Of a stretch of DNA of 64,000 bases, positions 17,258-25,535 are shown in pieces. The stretch is from Micromonospora matsumotoense (lineage in GTDB: Bacteria > Actinomycetota > Actinomycetes > Mycobacteriales > Micromonosporaceae), in assembly GCF_900091525.1 (NCBI RefSeq), contig NZ_FMCU01000005.1:248001-312000 (forward strand), in the 5' to 3' direction. The notes under the pieces were generated by a model that was given only the letters and a program-made list of their open reading frames with translations, was not told the DNA's origin and made no database searches. Position 1 is the stretch's first letter, and every line of letters starts with the position of its first letter. The position numbers and the translations under genes were made by a program.

Positions 17258-18937
17258 TCAGTCGACAGTGGGCAGGGGCGGGCCGAGGACGTCGTCGGCG
17301 TCCACGATCGTGTACGCGTACCCCTGCTCGGCGAGGAAGCGCTGACGGTGCGCGGCGTACTCGGTGTCGATGGTGTCCCGGGAGACCACCGTGTAGAAGT
17401 GCGCCTGCCGCCCGTCGGCCTTCGGGCGGAGCACCCGACCCAGCCGCTGCGCCTCCTCCTGCCGGGAGCCGAACGTCCCGGACACCTGGATCGCCACCGC
17501 CGCCTCGGGCAGGTCGATGGAGAAGTTGCCCACCTTCGAGATGACCAGGGTGCGCAGCTCGCCGGACCGGAACGCGTCGAACAGCCGCTCCCGCTCCTTG
17601 TTGGTGGTGGAACCCTGGATGATCGGCGCGTCCAGGTATTCGCCGAGCTGGTGGAGCTGGTCGATGTAGGCGCCGATCACCAGCACCTGGTCGTCGGGGT
17701 GCCGCTGCACCAGCGCGCGCACCACCGGCAGCTTCGTGCGGGCGGTCGCCGCCATCCGGTAGCGCTCCTCGGCCTCCGCAGTCGCGTACGACATCCGCTC
17801 CGCGTCGGTCAGGGTGACCCTGACCTCGGTGCACTCGGCCGGCGCGATCCAGCCCTGCGACTCGATGTCCTTCCACGGCGCGTCGTACCGCTTGGGGCCG
17901 ATCAGGCTGAACACGTCGCCCTCCCGGCCGTCCTCGCGTACCAGGGTGGCCGTGAGGCCCAGCCGGCGGCGGGCCTGGAGGTCGGCGGTGAACCGGAAGA
18001 TCGGCGCGGGCAGCAGGTGCACCTCGTCATAGACGACCAGGCCCCAGTCGCGGGCCCCGAACAGGTCCAGGTGGGTGAACGCGCCGCCGCGCCGCGAGGT
18101 GAGCACCTGGTACGTGGCGATGGTGACCGGACGGATCTCCTTGCGCTCGCCGGAGTATTCCCCGATCTCCTCCTCGGTGAGCGAGGTGCGGGCGATCAGC
18201 TCCCGCTTCCACTGCCGGCCGGCGACCGTGTTGGTGACCAGGATCAGCGTGGTCGCCTTCGCCTCGGCCATCGCCGCCGCGCCGACCATGGTCTTGCCCG
18301 CGCCGCAGGGCAGCACCACCACCCCGGACCCGCCGGCCCAGAACGCCTCCACCGCCTCCCGCTGGTACGACCGCAGCGTCCACGGCTTGCCGCCGTCCTT
18401 GCCGGCCTCGGCCAGCTCGATCGGGTGCGCCTCGCCGTCGACGTACCCGGCCAGGTCCTCCGCCGGCCAGCCCAGCTTGAGCAGCGCCTGCTTGAGTCGA
18501 CCCCGCTCGGACGGGTGCACCCGGATCGTGTCGTCGTCGATCTTGTCGCCGAGCATCCCGGCGAGCTTCTTGCTCTTGGCGACCTCGATCAGCACCATCC
18601 GGTCCAACCCGCGCAGCACCAGGCCGTACGCCGGGTCGTTGGCGAGCTGGAGGCGGCCGTACCGGTCCATCGTGTCGGCCACGTCCACCAGCAGGGCGTG
18701 CGGCACCGGATAGCGGGAGTACTTCAACAGCGCGTCGACCACCGCCTCGGCGTCGTGGCCGGCGGCGCGGGCGTTCCACAGGCCCAACGGGGTGAGCCGG
18801 TAGGTGTGCACGTGCTCCGGGGAACGCTCCAACTCGGCGAAGGGCGCGATCGCCATCCGGCAGGACTGCGCGTCCGGGTGGTCGATTTCCAGCAACAGCG
18901 TCTTGTCGGACTGCACGATCAGTGGTCCACCGCTCAC
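17258..18937 (-). CDS. XPB-type DNA repair helicase
   Basis: A 559-aa superfamily 2 helicase of the XPB/Ssl2 type found in actinomycetes. An N-terminal helicase-associated domain covers roughly residues 1-170, Walker A is LPCGAGKTM near 209, the DEVH box is in VVYDEVHLL, motif III is LTATL, and the C-terminal RecA domain has GTFGSRQEEAQRLGRVLRPK (motif VI). It unwinds DNA 3' to 5' in repair or transcription-linked processes in relatives. The start is GTG at 18937 (VSGGPLIVQ). It is divergent from the L,D-transpeptidase gene and about 1.5 kb from a second helicase-associated-domain protein (20488). Confidence 0.95.
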   Translation of the reverse strand: MSGGPLIVQSDKTLLLEIDHPDAQSCRMAIAPFAELERSPEHVHTYRLTPLGLWNARAAGHDAEAVVDALLKYSRYPVPHALLVDVADTMDRYGRLQLANDPAYGLVLRGLDRMVLIEVAKSKKLAGMLGDKIDDDTIRVHPSERGRLKQALLKLGWPAEDLAGYVDGEAHPIELAEAGKDGGKPWTLRSYQREAVEAFWAGGSGVVVLPCGAGKTMVGAAAMAEAKATTLILVTNTVAGRQWKRELIARTSLTEEEIGEYSGERKEIRPVTIATYQVLTSRRGGAFTHLDLFGARDWGLVVYDEVHLLPAPIFRFTADLQARRRLGLTATLVREDGREGDVFSLIGPKRYDAPWKDIESQGWIAPAECTEVRVTLTDAERMSYATAEAEERYRMAATARTKLPVVRALVQRHPDDQVLVIGAYIDQLHQLGEYLDAPIIQGSTTNKERERLFDAFRSGELRTLVISKVGNFSIDLPEAAVAIQVSGTFGSRQEEAQRLGRVLRPKADGRQAHFYTVVSRDTIDTEYAAHRQRFLAEQGYAYTIVDADDVLGPPLPTVD

Positions 18938-19107
18938 GCCAGGTCCTCTCCTCGGCCGGATTCCCCGATCAGCGGCGAATCCCGCCGCAGGTCGACCATC
19001 CAGTGTTGCACGGGGTGGGAGACTGCCAGAAAATCTTCGCAATGGGTGCAACGTTTCCCAGAGGACACACGTCTACCAGTGGGACGACCGATCCGGGGAG
19101 GCACATG

Positions 19108-19995
19108 ATGCAGGTCCGCCACAGAGCCCGGGTCGTCGCCCTGGCCATGGTCATGCTGGTCGGCGCCGGTGGGTGCGCGTCCGATCCGCAGGCCGACCCG
19201 GGTGGCACTGGAGGAGGGCTCGCCCCGGTCGGCAGTGCGGAACAGGTAACGGGGGCGGGTGCCGCCTCCCTGCCCGACCAGCTGACCGGGTCCGACAAGA
19301 AGCCCCGGCCCAAGGTGAAGTCACAGCCGAAGGCCCGTGCCACCAAGACCCCGAAACCGTCGAAGGGACGCCGCGCGCCCACCCCGACGAAGGCCAACCT
19401 GACCCGCTGCCAACTGGGCGAACACCAGCGTGAGGTGGAGACGTACCTGGCCCGGCTGGGCGGGTTCGGCACGCTCACCGTGGACGGTCGGCAGACCGAC
19501 GCCGACTGCGCCGCGATCAAGAAGTTCCAGCAGCGGTACGACATCCGTCCGGCCGAGGGTCGCGCCGGCCCGTTGACGCTCGACGTGGCGAAGCGCCTGG
19601 CCACCACCGACGTCAAGCGCTGCACCGCCGGCTCCGGCACCACCTTCTGCATCGACCTGACCCGGCAGACCACCTGGGTGATGCGCGACGGCAAGGTGGT
19701 CGCCAAGCCCACCGTCACCCGGACCGGAATGGCCGGCTACGCCACCCCCGCCGGCACCTACAAGGTGAACCTGCGCAACCTCAAGGAGTGGTCCAACCCG
19801 TACGAGGTGTGGCTGCCCTACTGGCAGCGCTTCAACGGCGGGATCGGCTTCCACGAGACCACCACCTACCTGCACAACGCGGGGATCGGCTCGCACGGCT
19901 GCGTCAACCTGCTGCACGCCGACGCGGTGCGCTGGTGGGAGTTGGGCAAGGTCGGCTCCCGGGTCGTCCTGGTCGGCCGCCGTCCCGGCACCTGA
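19108..19995 (+). CDS. L,D-transpeptidase lipoprotein with peptidoglycan-binding domain
   Basis: A 295-aa envelope protein. The signal segment ALAMVMLVGAGGC fits a lipoprotein signal with the Cys near residue 23. A Lys/Pro-rich linker follows, then a PG_binding_1-like domain (REVETYLARLGGF ... AIKKFQQRYDI) and a YkuD catalytic domain from about residue 175 with HETTTYLHNAG and the active-site motif SHGCVNLL. It should make 3-3 crosslinks or attach proteins to peptidoglycan. ATG at 19108 lies six bases from GGGGAGG; the adjacent ATG at 19105 is possible but too close. Confidence 0.9.
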   Translation: MQVRHRARVVALAMVMLVGAGGCASDPQADPGGTGGGLAPVGSAEQVTGAGAASLPDQLTGSDKKPRPKVKSQPKARATKTPKPSKGRRAPTPTKANLTRCQLGEHQREVETYLARLGGFGTLTVDGRQTDADCAAIKKFQQRYDIRPAEGRAGPLTLDVAKRLATTDVKRCTAGSGTTFCIDLTRQTTWVMRDGKVVAKPTVTRTGMAGYATPAGTYKVNLRNLKEWSNPYEVWLPYWQRFNGGIGFHETTTYLHNAGIGSHGCVNLLHADAVRWWELGKVGSRVVLVGRRPGT

Positions 19996-20137
19996 TCCGC
20001 CCGTCCCACCCCGCCCGTCTCGGTCCGGCCCGTCGGCAGTTGTCCATAGGGGCCGGATGGGGGTGTTTCCCCCTGTCCGTCCTGGCAACCGGGTGCCACC
20101 CTGGAAGCCGGGGGCCGGACGGGGTGGGAGGGCTGGG

Positions 20138-20398
20138 ATGACCGTCGATCACGAGATGATCGCCGAGGACGCGTCGCACGGCGACCGGGTGACACCGACC
20201 GACGAGGTCTCCACGGCCACCATGGTCGGGTACGCCGTCGCCGGGATCGCCGTCGTCGGTTGGTTCCTCTTCGGCTGGCTGGTGCAACGGCAGGGCTTCA
20301 TCGACTCGGTCGGTGAGGCCGCCGGCACCACCTTCGCCCTGCTGCTCATCGTCTCCGTCATCGGCACCGTACGCCGCAGCCGCCGCAGCCGCCGCTGA
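20138..20398 (+). CDS. small membrane protein, 86 aa, two helices
   Basis: ATG start with GGGAGGG about seven bases upstream. An acidic N-terminus of 28 residues precedes two membrane helices (GYAVAGIAVVGWFLFGWLV and TTFALLLIVSVIGTV), followed by an Arg/Ser-rich tail (RRSRRSRR). No family is recognised. It lies downstream of the L,D-transpeptidase gene and converges with the WYL protein gene; a small GC hairpin (GCCCGGTGGCCGGGC) lies in the junction. Confidence 0.65.
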   Translation: MTVDHEMIAEDASHGDRVTPTDEVSTATMVGYAVAGIAVVGWFLFGWLVQRQGFIDSVGEAAGTTFALLLIVSVIGTVRRSRRSRR

Positions 20399-20487
20399 CC
20401 CGGCTGCGCCCGGTGGCCGGGCGCGGCGACCGGCGGCAGGCGACCGGCAAGCGCCGTCCGGCGGGCGGGCCCGGTGCCGCCGGGCGG

Positions 20488-22953
20488 TCAGTCCTCCCGC
20501 ACGGCCGCGGTGATCCGGTGCAGGGCGAAGGTGTGCAGCATCTCGGTCCGCTCATCCTCGGCGCGCAGGTAGCCGGCGCCGATCGACACCGGCCGCAGCA
20601 GCCGGGACAGCGTCGCCCCGTGCGCGTCGACATAACCGACCCAGACCAGCGCCTTGTCCCGGACCGCCTGCTGGAGCACCGCCAGGGCCTCGGCGTGACC
20701 GTGCGCGGGCAGCGGGCCGGCCGCCGCGCGGGCCGCGCCGCCGCGTACCACCGCCGGGGCCCGCCGGGCCGCCCGCGCCGCCGCCTCACCCCGCCGGATC
20801 TGCTCCACCACACCGCGCAGCCGGGGCAGCGCCAACCGGGGCGTGGCCAGCGGGTCCACTGCCCGGCCGGTCAGCGGCACCCGGGCCGGGGCCCGCCGGA
20901 CCCGAGGCCGGGACAGCACCATCGTGCCGCTGGCGTCCTCCGGCACCGGGGCGTAACCGGCGTCGCGCAGCGCGGTCAGCATCCGCCCCACCTGGTACGA
21001 GGTGCAGAGCACCGTCGGGGCCAGCCGGCGGAACGCCAACGGCGTCAACCGCCGGTCGGCCAGCACCTCCGCGAGGAGCGCCTCGTCGTCACTGCGCACG
21101 TACCCACCGGCGGAGCCGACCCGCAGCCCGCCGTGCTGACGGGCCACGTCGTCCACCAGATAGGTCAACCCCTGCGGGATCGGGGTACGCGACCGACGGC
21201 GGAACAGTTCGTGCAGGTCGTCGGCGGTGTAACCGGCGTCCAGGGCCCGCCGGATGCTGGCCGTGGTGACCCGGTGCACGCTGGCCCCACCTGCGGACTC
21301 CGGCTCGGTCACCGCCTCCAGTTCGCCGGCCAGCGTCGGGTCCGGCGGGCCGGGCACCACCACGCTCAGGTCGGCCTGCACCAGGAAATGGTCGACCGGG
21401 GCGGGAAGCAGGGCGTCGAGCGCCCGCACCGTGCCCGACGGGTCGCCGCTCTCGGTGTCGGCGCGCAACCCCAGCGGGTCGTCCCCGCCCCGCTCATCGG
21501 GCTCCGTGACCCCGGCGAGCAGCAGCCGCCCGTACGAGGTGAGCGCGCCGAGGCCGGTCACCCCGAGCCGGGCCGCCTCGGTCAGCACCTCCCGGTGCGC
21601 GGCCTCCCGCCCCCTGCTGCGCCGGGGCGCCCGCCAGTCGAGCAGCGCCAGCACCTCCTCGGCGGTGGGGGCGGTGGCCGGTTCCAGATCGGCCAGCACC
21701 CCGAGCACCGCCCGGCGGGCGGCCGGCGCACCGGCCCGTTCCGCCTCGGCGGAGAGCACACTGATCGGCCGGTCCCGGTCGTCGCGCTGCCCCACCAGGC
21801 CAGCCTGCCGGCTCATCGTCAACCACGCCCGGGCCAACTGCTCCCAGCGGTGCGCCAGCGACATCGCCCGCCACACCTCGTACGCCCCGGTGGGCAGCAC
21901 CTGCTGCTCGCCGCCGTACCGGCTGGCGGCGGCGGGCAGGTCCAGCTCACCCAGGAGGCCGGCCGCGTACGCCACCTCGACCAGTAGCGCGGTCGTCGGC
22001 TCGTCCAGGGCCACCGAGCGGGCCAGGCGGCGCAGGTCGCGGACCCCGACCCCGCCGGACCGCAGCACCGGTGCCGGCTCGGTGGCCAGCGCCTCCAGCA
22101 GCGCCTCGGTGTGCCGTACCACCTCCATGGTCTGCCCGACCCCGGCGGAGTCGGCGGCCTTCGCTTCCCGGGGAGGTGCGTCGACCGGCGGCGGGCTGGC
22201 CCGCAGCGACCCGAGCGGGCCGGTGTCCCGGCGCAACAGCAACCCCACTTCGCGGGGCAGCTCGACCGTCCCGGGGGAGACCGCCACCAGCAGCCGGGCC
22301 TCGACCAGCCAGCGCACCGGCGACCCGGTCGGGGCGCCACCGTTGGTGGGGTCCGGCGGTAGGTCGCCCTCCGCGCCGAGCGCCGGTGCCTGGAGCGAGC
22401 CCGGCGGCACGCTGCCGACCGGCGGGCCGGCGGCGAGCCGGTCCAGGATCGCCCGCGCCGACGGGGGCGCGGCGAGCAGCGTCCGGCGCAGCTTCGCGGC
22501 GTCCGCGCAGAGCGCCGCCGTCCGTAGGTCCAGCTCCTGTGCCGACCGACCCAGACCTGCCGGGTACGGGGCGAGTTCGTCCACGCTGCCGGCGACCCGG
22601 AGCGCCTGCTCCGGGCCGTACAGCAGGAACCGGGCGCGGAGCCGGTCGACCGCGCTCCGGACGGTGGTCGGGGCGGGCGGGTGCGGTCCGGCGGTGGCCA
22701 TGGCGAGCACCGCGTCGGTGGAGGTGGTGCCGTCCGAGGGATCCCGGGTGAGTCGGGCGGCGTCGAGGATCTGGAGGGTGAACTGGTCCAGCCCGTCGAG
22801 CGCGCGGGCGACCGACACCCGCGACTCGGCCCGCAGGGCGAGCGCGGAGACGTCGGCCGGCACCGGTACGACGAGGTCGGGCCGCAGTTGGAGCAGTGCG
22901 GCGAGCGCCTCGTCGGGCAGCGCGCGCAGCTGGTCGGCGAGTGAGGTGGTCAT
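20488..22953 (-). CDS. helicase-associated domain protein with C-terminal WYL-like domain
   Basis: An 821-aa protein of the actinobacterial XPB/Ssl2-like helicase-associated family. The N-terminus (LADQLRALPDEALAALLQLR) and the central helicase-associated region (residues about 490-660, e.g. HFLVQADLSVVVPGPPDP and YTADDLHELFRRRS) are visible. No Walker motifs occur, so it is not itself a helicase. The last 60 residues (LQQAVRDKALVWVGYVDAHG onward) resemble a WYL ligand-sensing domain. Its closeness to the XPB helicase gene suggests a partner or regulator in DNA repair; that is inference. Confidence 0.85.
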   Translation of the reverse strand: MTTSLADQLRALPDEALAALLQLRPDLVVPVPADVSALALRAESRVSVARALDGLDQFTLQILDAARLTRDPSDGTTSTDAVLAMATAGPHPPAPTTVRSAVDRLRARFLLYGPEQALRVAGSVDELAPYPAGLGRSAQELDLRTAALCADAAKLRRTLLAAPPSARAILDRLAAGPPVGSVPPGSLQAPALGAEGDLPPDPTNGGAPTGSPVRWLVEARLLVAVSPGTVELPREVGLLLRRDTGPLGSLRASPPPVDAPPREAKAADSAGVGQTMEVVRHTEALLEALATEPAPVLRSGGVGVRDLRRLARSVALDEPTTALLVEVAYAAGLLGELDLPAAASRYGGEQQVLPTGAYEVWRAMSLAHRWEQLARAWLTMSRQAGLVGQRDDRDRPISVLSAEAERAGAPAARRAVLGVLADLEPATAPTAEEVLALLDWRAPRRSRGREAAHREVLTEAARLGVTGLGALTSYGRLLLAGVTEPDERGGDDPLGLRADTESGDPSGTVRALDALLPAPVDHFLVQADLSVVVPGPPDPTLAGELEAVTEPESAGGASVHRVTTASIRRALDAGYTADDLHELFRRRSRTPIPQGLTYLVDDVARQHGGLRVGSAGGYVRSDDEALLAEVLADRRLTPLAFRRLAPTVLCTSYQVGRMLTALRDAGYAPVPEDASGTMVLSRPRVRRAPARVPLTGRAVDPLATPRLALPRLRGVVEQIRRGEAAARAARRAPAVVRGGAARAAAGPLPAHGHAEALAVLQQAVRDKALVWVGYVDAHGATLSRLLRPVSIGAGYLRAEDERTEMLHTFALHRITAAVRED

Positions 22954-23034
22954 CGTCGTTCCACGCTAGCCCGCAGTCGGGCGATTGCGCCCCCCGGACG
23001 TCCGGCTCGGGCTGACCTGTCCGGGTACCTTCGC

Positions 23035-23661
23035 ATGATGTCCGCGCTGATGGTCGGTTTCGACCTCGACATGACCCTGATCGACTCCCGCCCCGGCATC
23101 GCCGCCGCCTACCGGGCGCTCACCGCCCGCACGGGCGTGCCGGTCGACGCCGAACTGGCCGTCTCCCGGCTCGGCCCGCCGCTGCGCACCGAGCTCGCCC
23201 ACTGGTTCCCGGCCGAGCGGGTCGAGGAGGCGGTGACCCTCTACCGGGAGCTGTACCCGGCGTACGCGATCACCCCGTCGGTGCCGATGCCCGGCGCCCG
23301 GGAGGCGGTCGACGCGGTGCACGCACACGGCGGCCGGGTGATGGTCGTCACCTCCAAGATCGGCCGGTTGGCCCGGCTGCACCTGGACCACCTCGGGCTG
23401 GCGGTCGACGAGTTGGCCGGGGACCTGTTCGCCGAGGAGAAGGCGACGTCGTTGCGGGAGCACGGTGCCGCCCTCTACGTCGGTGACCACGTGGCGGACA
23501 TGGTGGCGGCCGGGGCGGCCGGCATCCCGGGGGTGGCGGTGGCCACCGGCCCCTGCCCGGCGGACGACCTGCGCGCCGCCGGGGCGCAGGTCGTGCTCGA
23601 CGACCTCACCGGATTCCCGGCGGCGCTCGACCGGATCATCGGGCTAGCCTTGGAGCAGTAG
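23035..23661 (+). CDS. HAD-family phosphatase
   Basis: A 208-aa HAD hydrolase with motif I GFDLDMTL (nucleophile Asp and general-acid Asp), a cap region (residues about 20-80), motif II VVTSK, the lysine in EKAT and motif IV GDHVAD. It resembles phosphoglycolate phosphatase-like members. The substrate cannot be told from sequence alone. Two ATG codons in tandem open the gene; ATG at 23035 is taken. The cold-shock gene starts 28 bases after the stop, so they may be cotranscribed. Confidence 0.88.
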   Translation: MMSALMVGFDLDMTLIDSRPGIAAAYRALTARTGVPVDAELAVSRLGPPLRTELAHWFPAERVEEAVTLYRELYPAYAITPSVPMPGAREAVDAVHAHGGRVMVVTSKIGRLARLHLDHLGLAVDELAGDLFAEEKATSLREHGAALYVGDHVADMVAAGAAGIPGVAVATGPCPADDLRAAGAQVVLDDLTGFPAALDRIIGLALEQ

Positions 23662-23689
23662 TCGTATCGAGTGAAGCAGGGGTTCCAAG

Positions 23690-24076
23690 GTGCCGACGGG
23701 TCGAGTGAAGTGGTATGACGCGGCCAAGGGATACGGGTTCGTCACCAGCGACGAGGGTGGCGACGTGTTCCTGCCGAAGGGCGCGCTGCCGGCGGGTGTC
23801 ACCGACCTCAAGGGTGGTCAACGGGTCGACTTCAGCGTGGTGGACAGCCGACGGGGCGCCCAGGCGATGGGGGTCAAGCTGCTGGACGCCCCGCCGTCCA
23901 TGGCGGAGTTGCGCCGCCGGCCGGCCGAGGAGCTGCACGGTCTGGTCGAAGACATGATCAAGGTGCTGGAGGCGAAGGTCCAGCCGGACCTGCGCCGGGG
24001 CCGCTTCCCCGACCGCAAGACGGCGCAGAAGGTCGCTCAGTTGGTCCACGCGGTGGCCAGCGAGTTGGAGGTCTGA
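23690..24076 (+). CDS. cold-shock domain protein with C-terminal extension
   Basis: A 128-aa protein. Residues 1-66 are a cold-shock domain with RNP1 KGYGFVTS and RNP2-like VFLPKGAL. Residues 67-128 are an extra helical domain (AELRRRPAEELHGLVEDMIK) absent from the usual 67-aa CspA. The domain binds single-stranded nucleic acid; the extension is common in actinomycete homologues but of unknown role. GTG start. The last 40 bases overlap the 3' end of the convergent mqnD gene, so transcripts from the two strands must be complementary there. Confidence 0.88.
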   Translation: MPTGRVKWYDAAKGYGFVTSDEGGDVFLPKGALPAGVTDLKGGQRVDFSVVDSRRGAQAMGVKLLDAPPSMAELRRRPAEELHGLVEDMIKVLEAKVQPDLRRGRFPDRKTAQKVAQLVHAVASELEV

Positions 24077-24978
24077 GGCACCAGCCCGGCGTCGGCGGCC
24101 CGGCCCAACAGCGCCTGCACGGCGGCGAACCCCGCGTCCCCCAGGTCGGCGGTGAACTCGTTGACGTAGAGGCCGATGTGCCGGTCCACCACGTCGGGTT
24201 CCATCTCCTGCGCGTGCGCGAGCACGTACCCACGGCTGGCCGACGGGTCGGCCCACGCCTGGCGTACCGACTCGCGGATCCAGCCGGCGGCGGCCACCGG
24301 GTCGACCGCACCCTTGCGGGCCAGGATCGCCCCGAGCGGGATGGGCAGGCCGGTGTCGGCCTCCCACCACTCGCCCAGGTCCACCAGCGCGGTCAACCCG
24401 TGCCGGTGATAGGTGAACCGGGCCTCGTGGATCACCAGCCCGGCGTCGTAGCGGCCGGCCGCGACGCCGGGCATGATCTCGTGGAACGGCACCACCTCGA
24501 TCCGGGCCGGCGGCCGACCCGCCGACCAGAGCCGGAACAGCAGGTACGCGGTGGTCCGGTCGCCCGGCACCGCCACCGTGGCCCCGCTCAGGTCGACCCG
24601 GTCCGCCTGCCCTGTCCCGGCGGTCCCGGTTGTCCCGGCGATCCAGGCATCGCGGGTTTCGGGGGCGGTGTGGCCGCTTTCGCGGGTGGCGCTGCCTGCC
24701 TGGTGGGTCTCGGCGGTGCGGGTGAGCACGAGGGGGCCGCAGCCCCGGCCGAGCGCGCCGCCGCAGGGCAGCAGGTGGTAGTCGTCGAGCAGCCACGGAA
24801 GCGCGGCGTAGCTGACTTTCACCAGATCGAAGGCGCCCCGTTCGGCGGCGGTGTTGGTGACGTCGACGTCGGCGAAGGTCACCTTGACCGGCGGCGCACC
24901 CGGCACCCGGCCGTGCACCAGCGCGTCGAAGACGAAGGTGTCGTTGGGGCAGGGCGAGATCGCCAGGGAGAGCGCCAC
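24037..24978 (-). CDS. mqnD: 1,4-dihydroxy-6-naphthoate synthase, futalosine pathway
   Basis: A 313-aa periplasmic-binding-protein-fold enzyme that converts cyclic de-hypoxanthine futalosine to 1,4-dihydroxy-6-naphthoate in menaquinone synthesis. The N-terminus LAISPCPNDTFVFDALVHG is the hallmark of MqnD; DLVKVSYAAL, GALGRGCGPLVL and VPFHEIMP follow. An unusual Thr/Ala/Gly-rich insertion occupies about residues 88-128 (positions 24594-24717), where relatives have a short loop. The start is GTG at 24978 (VALSLAISP). mqnB lies 1.7 kb away on the same strand; other mqn genes are not in the window. Confidence 0.93.
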   Translation of the reverse strand: MALSLAISPCPNDTFVFDALVHGRVPGAPPVKVTFADVDVTNTAAERGAFDLVKVSYAALPWLLDDYHLLPCGGALGRGCGPLVLTRTAETHQAGSATRESGHTAPETRDAWIAGTTGTAGTGQADRVDLSGATVAVPGDRTTAYLLFRLWSAGRPPARIEVVPFHEIMPGVAAGRYDAGLVIHEARFTYHRHGLTALVDLGEWWEADTGLPIPLGAILARKGAVDPVAAAGWIRESVRQAWADPSASRGYVLAHAQEMEPDVVDRHIGLYVNEFTADLGDAGFAAVQALLGRAADAGLVPQTSNSLATAWTN

Positions 24979-25311
24979 GCCCTCACGGTAACCCCGCTGC
25001 CGACCTCCCCTTCCACCGCGCCCACCCGATGTGACCCCGCCCCTGCCGCTCGTGGATGGGCGGGCCTGGTCCGGTGCGGGAGGGCCTGGTGCGCTGCTGA
25101 TCGTCGCCGCCTCGCTCGGCCCGGTGGGCGGCACAGTGGCCGCGGCGTGTGGTGGACCTGTGCCTAGCACCGGCCAGCACCATGCGGGTGACAGCTACGC
25201 CGTCGGCGGCACGCCATGGGGGTGTGACCGCCCACAGCACCATCCGGGCGCTCCAGAGGCCGGTCAGGATCAAGATCCCATCAGACTCGAACGGGGCGAG
25301 GAATGTGCCTA

Positions 25312-25434
25312 CGCGCCCTTTCGAGCTGATGACGTCAACGAGTCACGGAGGAGCCGGCAACACCGCGTGGTAGATCCTCCGAGGCGTACGAGCCGATCCC
25401 TGAATCGCTGGCGTCATCAGCTCGAAAGGGCGCG
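25312..25434. repeat. 123-bp element with perfect 23-bp terminal inverted repeats
   Basis: Left end 25312-25334 and right end 25412-25434 are exact reverse complements. The outermost 20 bases of the left end read CGCGCCCTTTCGAGCTGATG. The 77-base interior has no gene. The architecture is that of a miniature inverted-repeat element or a long-range RNA hairpin. No flanking target duplication is obvious. Whether other copies exist needs a genome search. Confidence 0.6.
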
Positions 25435-25476
25435 ACCTCAGTACCTTGTCCCCATCTCCAGCGGGTTTCCACAGGG

Positions 25477-25485
25477 TTATCCACA
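25477..25485 (+). promoter_or_regulatory. DnaA-box-like sequence TTATCCACA
   Basis: An exact match to the classical DnaA box; a weaker TTTCCACAG lies 11 bases upstream (25466-25474). Two near-adjacent boxes next to the HTH-GNAT start could titrate DnaA or regulate this promoter. A single good box can arise by chance, and none of the usual oriC genes are here, so this is not an origin. Confidence 0.3.
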
Positions 25486-25535
25486 GCCCGGGTGGGCCTG
25501 TTGAAACTGCGCCGGGGCAACGGGAACATGGTGGG

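Larger units (their letters stand above)
24979..25535. other. 557-base gap with inverted-repeat element and DnaA-box-like site
   Basis: No credible gene: short open frames here lack ribosome binding sites and family-like sequence. It holds the 123-bp element with 23-bp terminal inverted repeats at 25312-25434, a DnaA-box-like TTATCCACA at 25477-25485 and the upstream region of the HTH-GNAT gene. The G+C content appears lower than in neighbouring genes around 25190-25480. Confidence 0.6.

Noticed and set aside
24983..25373. Short genes on either strand in the gap between mqnD and the HTH-GNAT gene
   Set aside because: Frames of 70-100 codons exist but lack ribosome binding sites and protein-like composition, and one runs into the inverted-repeat element.
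25440..25535. Replication origin based on DnaA-box-like sites
   Set aside because: Only one exact and one weak box, and none of the usual origin neighbours (dnaA, dnaN, gyrB) are present.
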